Assembly: GCF_018882325.1 (NCBI RefSeq)
Contig: NZ_JACVOQ010000009.1
Coordinates: forward strand, 1-55,347
Reading direction: 5' to 3'
Source: Polynucleobacter sp. 78F-HAINBA
Lineage (GTDB): Bacteria > Pseudomonadota > Gammaproteobacteria > Burkholderiales > Burkholderiaceae
DNA: 55,347 nt
The position numbers were made by a program, and so were the translations under genes. This document shows, piece by piece, positions 8,635 to 18,163 of the stretch. The notes under the pieces were generated by a model that had not been told where the DNA came from, did not search any database, and saw only the letters and a list, made by a program, of their open reading frames with translations. Position 1 is the first letter of the stretch. Every line of letters starts with the position of its first letter.

Positions 8635-10092
8635 TTAGCGGGGAACAATAAAGCTTGATTTTTCATCGCGGGTTCTGGTGATCAATTCATTACCAGATAT
8701 CTCATGGCCAATCACATCAAAATGAATCGGGTAATTACCAGGTTCATGCGCGCCTACGGTAGTGCTTACTTTAACCGGAATCAATAGATTACTGGCTGGA
8801 CCTACTTCAATCTCTGTAACAACCTGTCCTTGTGAATTTAGGATTTTTAGGTCGTCTAAGCCCGTTGCTTTTACTTGAACATTCATATTATTTTCAGAAG
8901 CATTCATGATCTGAATACGATAGATGTTCTCGATACGCACACCATCTACCTCACGAGCCAATGCGCCACGATCTCGCATCACATCGACCCGCAATGGATT
9001 TCTGGTTACCAAAGAAATCAGGAAGGCACTTGTGAGAACCGTAATGAAAGCCATGTAAATCAAAACACGAGGTCGCAAGATATGGCGAATCGCGCTTTGA
9101 TTGGTTTCTTTATCCTCAATGGCTCGCTCAGTCGTATACCGAATCAATCCTTTTGGATAATCCACCTTCTCCATAACCTGATCACAAGCGTCAATACACG
9201 CTCCGCAACCAATACACATGTATTGGAGGCCATCACGAATATCAATACCAGTTGGGCAAACTTGCACGCAAATACTGCAATCCACGCAATCGCCTAAACC
9301 TAACGTGGCATGATCAGCCGACTTGCTACGGCTACCACGTGGCTCGCCACGGACCTTATCGTAGGTAACCAGGAAAGTATCTTTATCGACCATCACGCTC
9401 TGGAAGCGAGCGTATGGACACATGTATTTGCAAACCTGCTCACGCATAAATCCTGCATTACCCCAGGTTGCGAAGCTATAGAAACACAACCAGAAGGTTT
9501 GCCATGGGCCGAGTGATAAATGCAGAATAGCTGCACTTAGAGTTTCAATTGGCGTGAAATAACCAATGAAAGTAAAGCCAGTCCAGAAGGCAATTAAGAG
9601 CCAAAGGAAATGCTTGGTGATTTTGAGGCGCCACTTACGAACACTCCAAGGCCACTCTTCCCCGTCCAAACGAATACGCGCGAATCGGTCACCCTCGACC
9701 TTACGCTCAATCCACATAAAGATTTCGGTGTAGACAGTTTGAGGACAGGCATAACCACAAAATAATCGGCCAGCAATAGCCGTAAAGAGGAACAACGCAA
9801 GTGCGGAAAGGATTAACAGGAGCGTGAGATAAATCACATCCTGTGGCCATAACACTACGCCAAAGATATAAAACTTACGCTGTATTAAGTCAAAGAGAAC
9901 CGCTTGTCGGCCATTCCAACTAACCCATGGCAGGCCGTAAAATAATAATTGAGTGGCGATAACCAAAATGATGCGCCAGCGAGCAAAAATGCCGCTTACT
10001 GAACGCGGGTAAATCTTACGACGAATCTCATAGAGAGATTCGTCGATTACCTCTATCGGAATAACCTTACCTACAGAAGATTTATCTGACAC
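8635..10092 (-). CDS. ccoG: CcoG/FixG polyferredoxin for cbb3 oxidase assembly
   Basis: This 485-residue membrane protein has the FixG/CcoG layout: N-terminal membrane helices, the CGYACPQTVYTEIFMW segment, two [4Fe-4S] ferredoxin motifs (CVDCSICVQVCP and CIGCGACIDACDQ), another membrane helix, and a C-terminal Ig-like domain (about residues 370-485). CcoG is known to act as a Cu(II) reductase supplying Cu(I) for the CuB site of the oxidase. It follows ccoP with a 2-base gap, so it is in the ccoNOQP operon. Confidence 0.95.
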   Translation of the reverse strand: MSDKSSVGKVIPIEVIDESLYEIRRKIYPRSVSGIFARWRIILVIATQLLFYGLPWVSWNGRQAVLFDLIQRKFYIFGVVLWPQDVIYLTLLLILSALALFLFTAIAGRLFCGYACPQTVYTEIFMWIERKVEGDRFARIRLDGEEWPWSVRKWRLKITKHFLWLLIAFWTGFTFIGYFTPIETLSAAILHLSLGPWQTFWLCFYSFATWGNAGFMREQVCKYMCPYARFQSVMVDKDTFLVTYDKVRGEPRGSRSKSADHATLGLGDCVDCSICVQVCPTGIDIRDGLQYMCIGCGACIDACDQVMEKVDYPKGLIRYTTERAIEDKETNQSAIRHILRPRVLIYMAFITVLTSAFLISLVTRNPLRVDVMRDRGALAREVDGVRIENIYRIQIMNASENNMNVQVKATGLDDLKILNSQGQVVTEIEVGPASNLLIPVKVSTTVGAHEPGNYPIHFDVIGHEISGNELITRTRDEKSSFIVPR

Positions 10093-10094
10093 TA

Positions 10095-11018
10095 TTACTT
10101 AGCCTGCGCTGGTTTATTGTTTGATAAACCCCAAACATAAGCCGTCAAGAGATGAATCTTCTCAGGACTCAATACCTTATCTTGAGATGGCATCATCGCC
10201 ATGCGGCCTTTAGTGACAGTTTCAATAATAGTTGCCTCTGAACCACCATACAACCAAGTCTTATCTGTCAAGTTAGGTGCGCCTAGAGCAATATTACCTT
10301 TGCCATCCGCGCCATGACATGCTGCGCAATTGGATTTAAATACTTCTGCGCCGCGCGCTGCCTTCAAATCATCCGCCGGTAAGCCAGAGAGGCTGCGTAC
10401 ATAGTTAGCAACATCAATAATTTGCTTGCTATCAAGCTGTGGGAACGGAGGCATCACACCAGCACGCCCATTAATCAATGTTGTCTTGATGTTTTCTGGA
10501 GAACCACCATAGAGCCAGTCACCATCAGTTAAATTTGGAAAGCCTTTAGAGCCGCCCGCATCTGAACCATGGCACTGAGCGCAAGAGTTCAAGAACAAAC
10601 GTTGACCCATTTCACGCGCTTTTGGATCTGCAGCAACCTGCTCAATATCCATCTTTACGTACTTAGCGTACACAGGCTTTAACTCATCATTCGCTTCAGT
10701 CATGGAGCTCATCAATGCACCATCAGTGGTGTAACCCATCACACCAGGAAATGATCCTAAACCCGGGAACAAAACTAAATACACCAATGCAAATACACAA
10801 AATATCAGGTACATCCAAGCCCACCAACGTGGCAATGGATTATTTAGCTCTCGTAAGTTTCCATCCCATACGTGACCCGTATCAGCAACCGCACCATCAG
10901 GCGTATGAATTACTTTAGCTTTGCGCTGAGAAGCCAGCAACCAGACGCACCAAAAGATTCCGACCAATGCCACTAAAGCGACATAAATACTCCAACCACC
11001 ATTAAAAAAGTCACTCAT
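10095..11018 (-). CDS. ccoP: cbb3-type cytochrome c oxidase subunit III (diheme)
   Basis: The 307-residue protein has two N-terminal membrane helices and two c-type heme sites, CAQCH and CAACH, each in a cytochrome c domain with the GDWLYGGSPENI and KTWLYGGSEATI repeats. CcoP takes electrons from soluble cytochrome c and passes them through CcoO to the catalytic subunit. Its start overlaps the ccoQ stop (ATGA), indicating translational coupling. Heme attachment would rely on the ccm operon at 20354-27169. Confidence 0.95.
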   Translation of the reverse strand: MSDFFNGGWSIYVALVALVGIFWCVWLLASQRKAKVIHTPDGAVADTGHVWDGNLRELNNPLPRWWAWMYLIFCVFALVYLVLFPGLGSFPGVMGYTTDGALMSSMTEANDELKPVYAKYVKMDIEQVAADPKAREMGQRLFLNSCAQCHGSDAGGSKGFPNLTDGDWLYGGSPENIKTTLINGRAGVMPPFPQLDSKQIIDVANYVRSLSGLPADDLKAARGAEVFKSNCAACHGADGKGNIALGAPNLTDKTWLYGGSEATIIETVTKGRMAMMPSQDKVLSPEKIHLLTAYVWGLSNNKPAQAK

Positions 11019-11182
11019 GATTTGTCCTTACTAAATTCATCCGGTAGATCAAATGGTAGTTCAGCAGATTCTTCATTTGCTTCCCTCCTACCTGGAGACC
11101 ACGCCCACCAAACAATCCCAACAAAAACGACAAGTCCGATTACTGTTGAAAAGGCGGAGAGATAGGCTGTGATCTGTTCCAT
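11015..11182 (-). CDS. ccoQ: cbb3 oxidase small subunit CcoQ/FixQ
   Basis: A 55-residue gene: MEQITAYLSAFSTVIGLVVF gives a single membrane helix, followed by VWWAWSPGRREANEES, a FixQ hallmark, and an acidic tail. It fits exactly between ccoO and ccoP and shares ATGA with the ccoP start. CcoQ stabilises the assembled cbb3 complex. Confidence 0.93.
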   Translation of the reverse strand: MEQITAYLSAFSTVIGLVVFVGIVWWAWSPGRREANEESAELPFDLPDEFSKDKS

Positions 11183-11220
11183 TTGATTTATGTAGTCTTT
11201 TAAATTAATAACCCTGGTGC

Positions 11221-11871
11221 TTATTTCGCTACAACTTCATCAACAATGATGTAGCGACGATTGACACCCAAACCTTGAAGATAGGCAATTAGCGCATCCT
11301 CTTCGGTCTTACCTTCCAACTCTTTAGGCGCCTCTGCAATCATTTCGTCGGTATAAGGGATACCTAAACGACGCATCGCAACCATATGAGACTGAATCGA
11401 GGAAGCATCGGCAGCATTCTTTTGCAACCAAGGATATCCAGGCATATTGGACTCAGGAACCACATCACGCGGATTGCGGAGGTGGATGCGATGCCAATCA
11501 TCAGAATAGCGAGCACCAACACGAGCTAAATCAGGGCCAGTGCGTTTACTACCCCACAAAAATGGATGATCATATACAGACTCGCCAGCCAAAGAGTAGG
11601 GGCCATAACGCTCTACTTCTGAGCGTAATGTGCGAATCTGTTGTGAGTGGCAACCAACGCAACCTTCACGTTGATATACGTCGCGCCCAACCAATCGCAA
11701 CGCTGTATAAGGCGCCACACCAGGACTAGGCTCTGTTGTTGTGTGCTGAAAGAACAGCGGAACAATTTGCACCAAACCAGCAATGGAGACCACCACGATG
11801 GTGGCAATAATTAACCAACCAACGTTCTTCTCAAGTGTTCCATGGGAAAAGAATTTATTTTCATTTGACAT
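11221..11871 (-). CDS. ccoO: cbb3-type cytochrome c oxidase subunit II (monoheme)
   Basis: The 216-residue protein has an N-terminal membrane anchor ([23 protein letters not shown]) and one heme c site, [12 protein letters not shown], with downstream methionine ligands in the SNMPGYPWL region. It is the monoheme subunit of cbb3 oxidase. A strong AGGAG lies 8 bases before the ATG, and the gene starts 13 bases after ccoN ends. Confidence 0.95.
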   Translation of the reverse strand: MSNENKFFSHGTLEKNVGWLIIATIVVVSIAGLVQIVPLFFQHTTTEPSPGVAPYTALRLVGRDVYQREGCVGCHSQQIRTLRSEVERYGPYSLAGESVYDHPFLWGSKRTGPDLARVGARYSDDWHRIHLRNPRDVVPESNMPGYPWLQKNAADASSIQSHMVAMRRLGIPYTDEMIAEAPKELEGKTEEDALIAYLQGLGVNRRYIIVDEVVAK

Positions 11872-11884
11872 TTTTCTTCTCCTC

Positions 11885-13324
11885 TTAGTGTTCAGCCACG
11901 GCCAATGGAATTGGCGCGTTAACGAAAGTTTTACCTTGAACAGTCTTGAAGACGTTGTACGCCATCAAGAACATGCCACTGAGGTAGCAGAGGCCACCCA
12001 ATAAACGGATTACATAGAACGGGAATGTTGCCTTTACAGATTCAACGAAGCTGTAAGTGAGGGTTCCATCCGGCTCAAATGCCCTCCACATTAAACCTTG
12101 CATTACTCCAGCAATCCACATTGCAGCGATATAAAGAACAACGCCAATTGTTGCAATCCAAAAATGCAACTCAATCCAACGGACGCTATACATTTCTTTC
12201 TGACCCACTAAACGTGGGATCAGGTAATAGAGTGAACCAATCGTAATCATGGCAACCCAACCAAGAGCGCCTGAGTGAACGTGACCAATAGTCCAGTCTG
12301 TATAGTGTGACAAGCTATTTACAGTCTTAATAGACATCATTGAGCCTTCAAACGTAGACATACCGTAGAAAGACAATGCCACCACTAAGAATTTGAGAAT
12401 TGGATCTTGGCGTAATTTGTACCAAGCGCCAGATAAAGTCATGATACCGTTGATCATGCCACCCCATGATGGAGCCAACAAAATCAATGAGAAAACAGTG
12501 CCTAGTGACTGAGTCCAGTCAGGCAATGAAGTATGTTGCAAGTGGTGAGGACCTGCCCACATATAGGTAAAGTTCAAGGCCCAGAAGTGAACAATCGACA
12601 GACGATATGAATAAATCGGGCGATCAGCCTGCTTTGGAATGAAGTAGTACATCATGCCCAAGAAGCTGGTAGTCAAGAAGAAGCCAACCGCATTGTGACC
12701 ATACCACCACTGAACCATCGCATCTTGTACGCCTGCATAAGCAGAATAAGACTTCCACATCGTTGCCGGCATCTCTAAATTATTAAAGATATGCAGAATG
12801 GCAATGGTAAGAATGTACGCGCCAAAGAACCAGTTAGAAACATAAATATGCTTCGTTTTGCGTTTCATGATGGTGCCAAAAAATACTACTGCATAGGCAA
12901 CCCAAACCAAAGTAATGAGGATATCAATTGGCCACTCAAGTTCTGCGTACTCTTTTGAAGTTGAAAAGCCGAGAGGCAAAGTAACAGCAGCTAATACGAT
13001 TACTAATTGCCAACCCCAAAAGGTAAATGCAGCTAGCTTGTCACAAAAGAGTCGAGCCTGACTCGTGCGCTGTACAACATAATAAGAAGTCGCAAACAAT
13101 GCCGATCCACCGAAGGCAAAAATCACTGCATTGGTATGCAAGGGACGTAAGCGACCGTAACTCAACCATGGAATATTAAAAGTGATATCAGGCCAAATGA
13201 GCTGCGCAGCGAGGATAACCCCCACGAGCATGCCCACAATTCCCCAAAGTACCGTAACGATGGCAAATTGGCTGACAACCTTGTAATTGAAGGTATCTTG
13301 ATTGTTCCCCACGGTAAGTCCCAT
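11885..13324 (-). CDS. ccoN: cbb3-type cytochrome c oxidase subunit I
   Basis: The 479-residue catalytic subunit carries 12 membrane helices and the heme and CuB histidines, visible in [36 protein letters not shown] and [14 protein letters not shown]. It reduces oxygen at the heme b3-CuB centre with high affinity. I place the start at ATG 13324, which has AAAGGAG about 6 bases upstream, rather than an in-frame GTG at 13348. It is the first gene of ccoNOQP-G and has an FNR-box promoter in front. Confidence 0.95.
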   Translation of the reverse strand: MGLTVGNNQDTFNYKVVSQFAIVTVLWGIVGMLVGVILAAQLIWPDITFNIPWLSYGRLRPLHTNAVIFAFGGSALFATSYYVVQRTSQARLFCDKLAAFTFWGWQLVIVLAAVTLPLGFSTSKEYAELEWPIDILITLVWVAYAVVFFGTIMKRKTKHIYVSNWFFGAYILTIAILHIFNNLEMPATMWKSYSAYAGVQDAMVQWWYGHNAVGFFLTTSFLGMMYYFIPKQADRPIYSYRLSIVHFWALNFTYMWAGPHHLQHTSLPDWTQSLGTVFSLILLAPSWGGMINGIMTLSGAWYKLRQDPILKFLVVALSFYGMSTFEGSMMSIKTVNSLSHYTDWTIGHVHSGALGWVAMITIGSLYYLIPRLVGQKEMYSVRWIELHFWIATIGVVLYIAAMWIAGVMQGLMWRAFEPDGTLTYSFVESVKATFPFYVIRLLGGLCYLSGMFLMAYNVFKTVQGKTFVNAPIPLAVAEH

Positions 13325-13378
13325 GGTTTCTCCTTTTTTTGTGACCAAACAGCGACATAATCCAAATAGACTGGGACT

Positions 13379-13420
13379 ATTATCAAAGTAAGCCTAAGAA
13401 GGTGTTTTGATCTATGTCAA
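13379..13420 (-). promoter_or_regulatory. FNR-activated promoter of the ccoN operon
   Basis: On the minus strand, TTGACATAGATCAA at 13420-13407 fits the FNR/ANR consensus TTGAY-N4-ATCAA. A -10-like GATAAT lies at 13384-13379, which predicts a start of transcription near 13372. The centre of the box (13413.5) is then 41.5 bases upstream, the canonical class II FNR activation position. No strong -35 element is seen, as expected for an activator-dependent promoter. Confidence 0.8.
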
Positions 13421-13494
13421 AAAGGATGCGTGCATTTATGCTTATTACAACTCTGCTTTTTTGAGTGTATTAGCTAACTATTTAAAAAATATAG

Positions 13495-13674
13495 CTATTT
13501 TTGATAGTGTTCACTAACATCTTTAGACTGAGGTGTATCATCATCCATCAAAATGGCCTCACCAGGACCCTCTAAATCGTCAAACTGCCCCGCCTTCACT
13601 GACCAATAGAAAATCCAGGCCAAAAGTCCAATTAATAGCAAAGAAATGGGGATTAAGAGAAAAAGGCTTTCCAT
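13495..13674 (-). CDS. ccoS: CcoS, cbb3 oxidase assembly protein
   Basis: A 59-residue gene: MESLFLLIPISLLLIGLLAWIF is the membrane anchor, followed by YWSVKAGQFDDLEGPGEAIL, the conserved CcoS motif, and an acidic tail with DDDTPQSKD. CcoS is needed for heme b and copper insertion in CcoN. It starts 9 bases after ccoI ends and is therefore in the same leftward transcript. Confidence 0.92.
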   Translation of the reverse strand: MESLFLLIPISLLLIGLLAWIFYWSVKAGQFDDLEGPGEAILMDDDTPQSKDVSEHYQK

Positions 13675-13683
13675 ACCTCTAGT

Positions 13684-16122
13684 CTAGGCCTTTCTGAGAC
13701 GCCAGGCATTCAATGTAACCGCCAAGGAGGAAAGTGACATGCCGATACCTGCAACCCAGGGGTTGACCCAGCCCATCATGGCGGCTGGAATCGCCAGCAA
13801 GTTGTAAACCAAGGCCCAGATCAAGTTTTCTTTAATAATCAGCTGGGTTTTATCAGCCAGCAACAAAGATTTGGCCAAGGGGGCCAAAGAGCTTGCCGTC
13901 AAAATCGCATCTGCGCCTGCTGTAGCAAGTGGCGCACCCGCACCAACAGCAATAGAGACATCAGCCCTAGCCAACAAAGGAGCATCGTTAATGCCGTCAC
14001 CAATTGCCCAAACAAAACGGCCTTCATTTTGCAGGCCCTCAATGTAATGATATTTTTCCTCTGGAGAACAAGCCCCTTTGAAATTATCAATGCCAACTTG
14101 ATGTGCCCACCACGCCACTGTAGCTGGGTCATCCCCAGAAACTAAATGCACAGTAATCTTGCGAGATTTTGCAGCAGCTAATAGTTTTTCAAGACCCGGC
14201 CTTGGCGTATCGAGAAATAGAAAGCTCGCAATTAATCCTGTGTCATCCGCCAAGTGGACTTGACCATACTGCCCTTCTTGCGCAATCTGTTGAGCGCCCA
14301 CCCAAGCGGCGCTTCCCAATCGATAGACCCCCGAGCTAAGCCCTTTACCCAACTGATTGATGATTGGTTCGGGCAAGCTGAACAAGGGGCAATTTTCAGC
14401 ATCTGCAGCGCGCAATAAAGAAAGTGCAAGAGGATGTTTTTGACCTCCCTCCATTGACGCAGCTAAGCTGAGAACATCTGTTCTCGAAAACTCTGGACGA
14501 GCAATCAGAATTTCTTTTAATTCTGGTTGACCCATAGTGAGCGTGCCAGTTTTATCGAGCACCAAGTCAGTAGATTTGACCAAACCTTCGAGTACGTGAC
14601 CACGCACAATTAACAAGCCCAGTTTTGTGACAGCGCCTTGGGCTGCAGCCATCGCCGTTGGTACTGCAAGAGATAAAGCACAGGGACAACTAGCCACTAG
14701 TACAGAAACTAATACTGTCCAAGCTCTGCTAGGGTCGACGTACCACCAAATCGCCGAAGACAGAAAAGCAGCGATCAATAAAAAGCCGACAAAATATCCA
14801 GCCCACTTTTCTGCGAGACTTACCATCAAAGGCTTGGCCTGCAATGCCTGATCCAATAGCGAGGCAATACCTGCAATGCGGGTGGATTGCCCTACTGCAT
14901 CGATTCTCATGAGCAGGGGATTCAAAATATTATGAGTGCCCGCATAAACGCGATCACCAATCCTCTTATCAATCGGCTTGGATTCACCTGTCAGCAGCGA
15001 CTCATCTAGAGCGCTCTCATACTCGATCAAAATGCCATCAGCCGGAACAACATCTCCTGGTGAAATACGTAGAACCTCGCCAGGGTTGCAATTAATTACA
15101 GGAACAATTTCCACCTGCTGAGATGCGGGATAGTTTGGCACCCTCTCACAAGTGGCTGGCAACTGTTTTGCCAAAGCCTCTGCTCCACCCTGCGCATCTT
15201 GACGCGCCAATAACTCTACATAGCGAGCAGCCAAAATAAAGGCAACAAACATTGTGATTGAATCAAAGTATCCCTGCCCTGAACCAGTCGCGAGATTCAC
15301 CGTACCAGCAGAGAATGCTAGAGCTAAAGCCAAGGCAATCGGAACGTCCATGCCCAACATATGCGTCTGACGAAATGATGCAATGCTGCGCCAGGCGGCC
15401 TGAAAAATAGGAGCAGCCGAATAGACCATCACCGGAACAGTGAGGGCCCAACTGGTCCAGCCTAATAAAAGATCATATTCGGCAGTGATGTCACTATCGC
15501 CGACGTAAGTTGGCCATGCATACATCATGACTTGCATCATGCCTAGCAGTGCAACTCCAAGCCGCGTGAGCAATTGACGGCGTTCTTTTTTGGACTTTTC
15601 AATTGAAAGGGAAGGCTCAAAAGGCCAAGCCTCATAACCAATGCGCTCCACCTCAAATAGCAAACGGGCTAAGCTAGTTTGCTCAGGTGAAAATTCTGCC
15701 TTTACTTTTTGGCTCACATAATTAATCTGCACATCCTTCACGCCCGGGATGCGTCGCAAATGCTGCTCACACAACCAGACACAAGCAGCACATCGAATCT
15801 TCTCGAGTCTTAAGGTTGTCTCTAGATTCCCCTCCTCACCACTGGATCGGGTGTAGCGACCAAGCAAAGAGGGGTCATCATAGGGAGCAAGGCTATCGGG
15901 AATTTCATTTGAGGCAAGGTAAGCTGCAGGCTTATCACTTGACTGGGCACGGCGTGCATAAAAGACCTCAAGCCCTTCGCCGTGAATGGTTTGTGCAATA
16001 GCCATACAACCAGCACAACAGAATTTTCTATTAATACCACTCAGCTCAAGCTCATATGAGTCACCCGGAAGAATGAAACTCCCACAGTGATAACAGCTAT
16101 TGCTTGGCAAACTAGAGTTCAT
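13684..16122 (-). CDS. ccoI: CcoI, copper-transporting P1B-type ATPase for cbb3 assembly
   Basis: This 812-residue copper pump has an N-terminal cysteine-rich domain (CYHCG, FCCAGC) and a metal-binding domain with CAACVW, then eight membrane helices, the SCPCALSLAVP ion site, DKTGTLT phosphorylation motif and GDGINDAP hinge. The N-terminal layout marks the FixI/CcoI/CopA2 type that exports copper for cytochrome oxidase loading rather than for detoxification. It is followed directly by ccoS and preceded by the MFS gene with a gap of 10 bases. Confidence 0.93.
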   Translation of the reverse strand: MNSSLPSNSCYHCGSFILPGDSYELELSGINRKFCCAGCMAIAQTIHGEGLEVFYARRAQSSDKPAAYLASNEIPDSLAPYDDPSLLGRYTRSSGEEGNLETTLRLEKIRCAACVWLCEQHLRRIPGVKDVQINYVSQKVKAEFSPEQTSLARLLFEVERIGYEAWPFEPSLSIEKSKKERRQLLTRLGVALLGMMQVMMYAWPTYVGDSDITAEYDLLLGWTSWALTVPVMVYSAAPIFQAAWRSIASFRQTHMLGMDVPIALALALAFSAGTVNLATGSGQGYFDSITMFVAFILAARYVELLARQDAQGGAEALAKQLPATCERVPNYPASQQVEIVPVINCNPGEVLRISPGDVVPADGILIEYESALDESLLTGESKPIDKRIGDRVYAGTHNILNPLLMRIDAVGQSTRIAGIASLLDQALQAKPLMVSLAEKWAGYFVGFLLIAAFLSSAIWWYVDPSRAWTVLVSVLVASCPCALSLAVPTAMAAAQGAVTKLGLLIVRGHVLEGLVKSTDLVLDKTGTLTMGQPELKEILIARPEFSRTDVLSLAASMEGGQKHPLALSLLRAADAENCPLFSLPEPIINQLGKGLSSGVYRLGSAAWVGAQQIAQEGQYGQVHLADDTGLIASFLFLDTPRPGLEKLLAAAKSRKITVHLVSGDDPATVAWWAHQVGIDNFKGACSPEEKYHYIEGLQNEGRFVWAIGDGINDAPLLARADVSIAVGAGAPLATAGADAILTASSLAPLAKSLLLADKTQLIIKENLIWALVYNLLAIPAAMMGWVNPWVAGIGMSLSSLAVTLNAWRLRKA

Positions 16123-16132
16123 GAATAAATCA

Positions 16133-17374
16133 TTAATTACGGGTTAGAGACTTGCTGACCCAACCATTACGTCGCTCGTAAAGAACAAACAGTACGCCCC
16201 AGACTACAACAGCGGCATAAGCACAAACCCAAGATATTTGCGAGGCGCGTGACCCAGTTAAATCGAGAACAAAACCAAAAATAGCTGGGCCCAGTAAGCC
16301 GCCTCCAAAACCCATTAAGGAGTGAAGACCCATTGCAGCACCTTTAATGTTTTCTTGGGCGCTCACCACCAAACCAGCTGTCAGAGTAGCAGAATCAGCC
16401 ATGATAAAAATAGTGTGCCCTACTGCCAAAGCAACAATCAACCACCAAGATTGTCCGGTTGAAGAAGCCAGCGCCACTCCACATGCTGCGCTAGATAGCA
16501 TGACAAAGAAAATCCATTTTTGACGCCCTATTCTTAAAGCAATCTCATTTCCAATGATGGATGCCGGAACGCCAAAAAAATTAATCACGCCAGCAAGGGT
16601 GGTGGCAGTCAACAGAAAAGGGTCGCCCGTCACGATTGCACAGAAACCAAAAAAAGCTACTATCCAACTACGAGAAGCAAACAACTCTATTGAGTGCACG
16701 GTGTAACCAAAAATAAAACCTGAAGCTGTTTTATCTTGCAAGACTAAGCGCCACTTATCAACTGGAAAAATATCGTGCAATCGAATCCGAATTGGGCCAT
16801 GCCATTTTTCATGAGTGAGCGCGGGAATAAATAGAAGCACAATCATCAAAGCAGTGAATGGTCCTAAGGCAATGATTCCGAAAACATAGCGCCAACCTAA
16901 ACCATCCAAGATCCAACCTGAGCAGAGGTAAGAGAAGCCGGTACCAATACCAAAAAAAGCCGTATAGAAGGCAATGTGGCGACTCAATTCACCTGTCTTA
17001 ATGCGATCCGATAGAATTTTTAAGCCGGGCATATAAGTGCCAGCCAAACCAGCGCCATTTAGAGCCATAAAGATCAAGGCGGTCCAGAAGTTATAGGCAA
17101 AAAGACCCATACCTAGTAAGCCACAAGTCGCGGAAAGGCCACCTATAAGATAAACTTTTTTTGCATCAACGCGATCTGTGAGTGCCGTTGCTAATGGGAC
17201 CATCAGCATATAACCAAAGAAGAAGGCGCTGGCAATTAAGCCTGATTGCAAGTTACTGAGATGCCACTCTTCCTGCAGGGTTGTCAGAACTACAGCGTAA
17301 CAAGCAAAACCTAGCAGCGCACAAGTTTGCGCCATGAGCATAAAAGGTGTGTAGCCGGTAGGTTTAAAACGCAT
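16133..17374 (-). CDS. MFS transporter
   Basis: The 413-residue protein has twelve predicted membrane segments and MFS loops (e.g. GYMLMVPLATALTDRVDAKKVYLIGG near residue 54). The specificity is unknown. It begins 6 bases after the upstream oxygenase gene and ends 10 bases before ccoI, so the transcript probably runs from the oxygenase through ccoI-ccoS. A role in oxidase assembly, for example copper import like CcoA, is possible by position only; CcoA-type metal-binding Met motifs are not evident. Confidence 0.8.
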   Translation of the reverse strand: MRFKPTGYTPFMLMAQTCALLGFACYAVVLTTLQEEWHLSNLQSGLIASAFFFGYMLMVPLATALTDRVDAKKVYLIGGLSATCGLLGMGLFAYNFWTALIFMALNGAGLAGTYMPGLKILSDRIKTGELSRHIAFYTAFFGIGTGFSYLCSGWILDGLGWRYVFGIIALGPFTALMIVLLFIPALTHEKWHGPIRIRLHDIFPVDKWRLVLQDKTASGFIFGYTVHSIELFASRSWIVAFFGFCAIVTGDPFLLTATTLAGVINFFGVPASIIGNEIALRIGRQKWIFFVMLSSAACGVALASSTGQSWWLIVALAVGHTIFIMADSATLTAGLVVSAQENIKGAAMGLHSLMGFGGGLLGPAIFGFVLDLTGSRASQISWVCAYAAVVVWGVLFVLYERRNGWVSKSLTRN

Positions 17375-17380
17375 AAGGAT

Positions 17381-18136
17381 TTACTGCTGACTACGATTAG
17401 GTGAATCCTGAAATCCATTTGAGCGGAAAGTCAGCACCAGAGTATCCCTAAAACCGTGAGGCCCTAAAGGCTGAATGGGGGTGGATTCATGAATCATTCT
17501 TTCATCATTCATGAGCAATAAAGACCAAGGCTCAGTGAGCGTAAACCGCAAACCAGCCGACCCACCCGCATCAAAAATACGAGTTTCCCCACCTTTGATG
17601 CCGACTCGATTAAGTAAAAATACAGCTACAAAATCTACGCCATCGCGATGCGCTCCCTCAGGAGTTGGTCGCCCAATTCCATCGGTTGTATCAATCCTAA
17701 ATTGGTGCGCCTCAACAAACCAGGTATTGACTTGCTTGACACCATTGAGAACGTGGGCCAACCCCAGTAAAAGCGATTGCCAGGCAGGACTGGCGGTGAG
17801 TTGAGCCTGGGAAGGCTCAAACCAGCGCTCTATGCCACCATGTAATGCGTTGTAGTTCACAGACTGCCAATGGGCACGATGAGGCACCATGGTCAAAGAC
17901 TCACCTTTGATCTCAAAACTAGAATGGCGGCGAAAACGGTAACGCCCACCATCCCTGAGATAAGGGTCACGCGGCAACTCTTCCCAAAACTGGGTGAGAT
18001 CTTGTAATTTATCGAGATCGACATGCGCTATTTGCGCAACATCCCTCGCAGAGACGATCGCAAAACCATCGCCCCGAAGAGAATTTGCTAATTCCTTTAG
18101 GGGTGTAAGCGGCGGCGACAGGCTTGAGAGGGTCAT
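17381..18136 (-). CDS. 2OG-Fe(II) dioxygenase family protein
   Basis: A 251-residue protein resembling the PF10014-type 2-oxoglutarate/Fe(II) dioxygenases that hydroxylate free amino acids. The iron triad is visible as H163 and D165 (EGAHRDGVDFVAVFL) and H216 (DERMIHESTP), with an Arg that could bind 2-oxoglutarate near DTLVLTFR. The substrate cannot be assigned. It lies between a TAXI receptor gene (27-base gap) and the MFS gene (6-base gap); substrate uptake plus oxidation is one reading. Confidence 0.8.
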   Translation of the reverse strand: MTLSSLSPPLTPLKELANSLRGDGFAIVSARDVAQIAHVDLDKLQDLTQFWEELPRDPYLRDGGRYRFRRHSSFEIKGESLTMVPHRAHWQSVNYNALHGGIERWFEPSQAQLTASPAWQSLLLGLAHVLNGVKQVNTWFVEAHQFRIDTTDGIGRPTPEGAHRDGVDFVAVFLLNRVGIKGGETRIFDAGGSAGLRFTLTEPWSLLLMNDERMIHESTPIQPLGPHGFRDTLVLTFRSNGFQDSPNRSQQ

Positions 18137-18163
18137 GAGCTTATTTTAGGCGTTTACCAAAAA

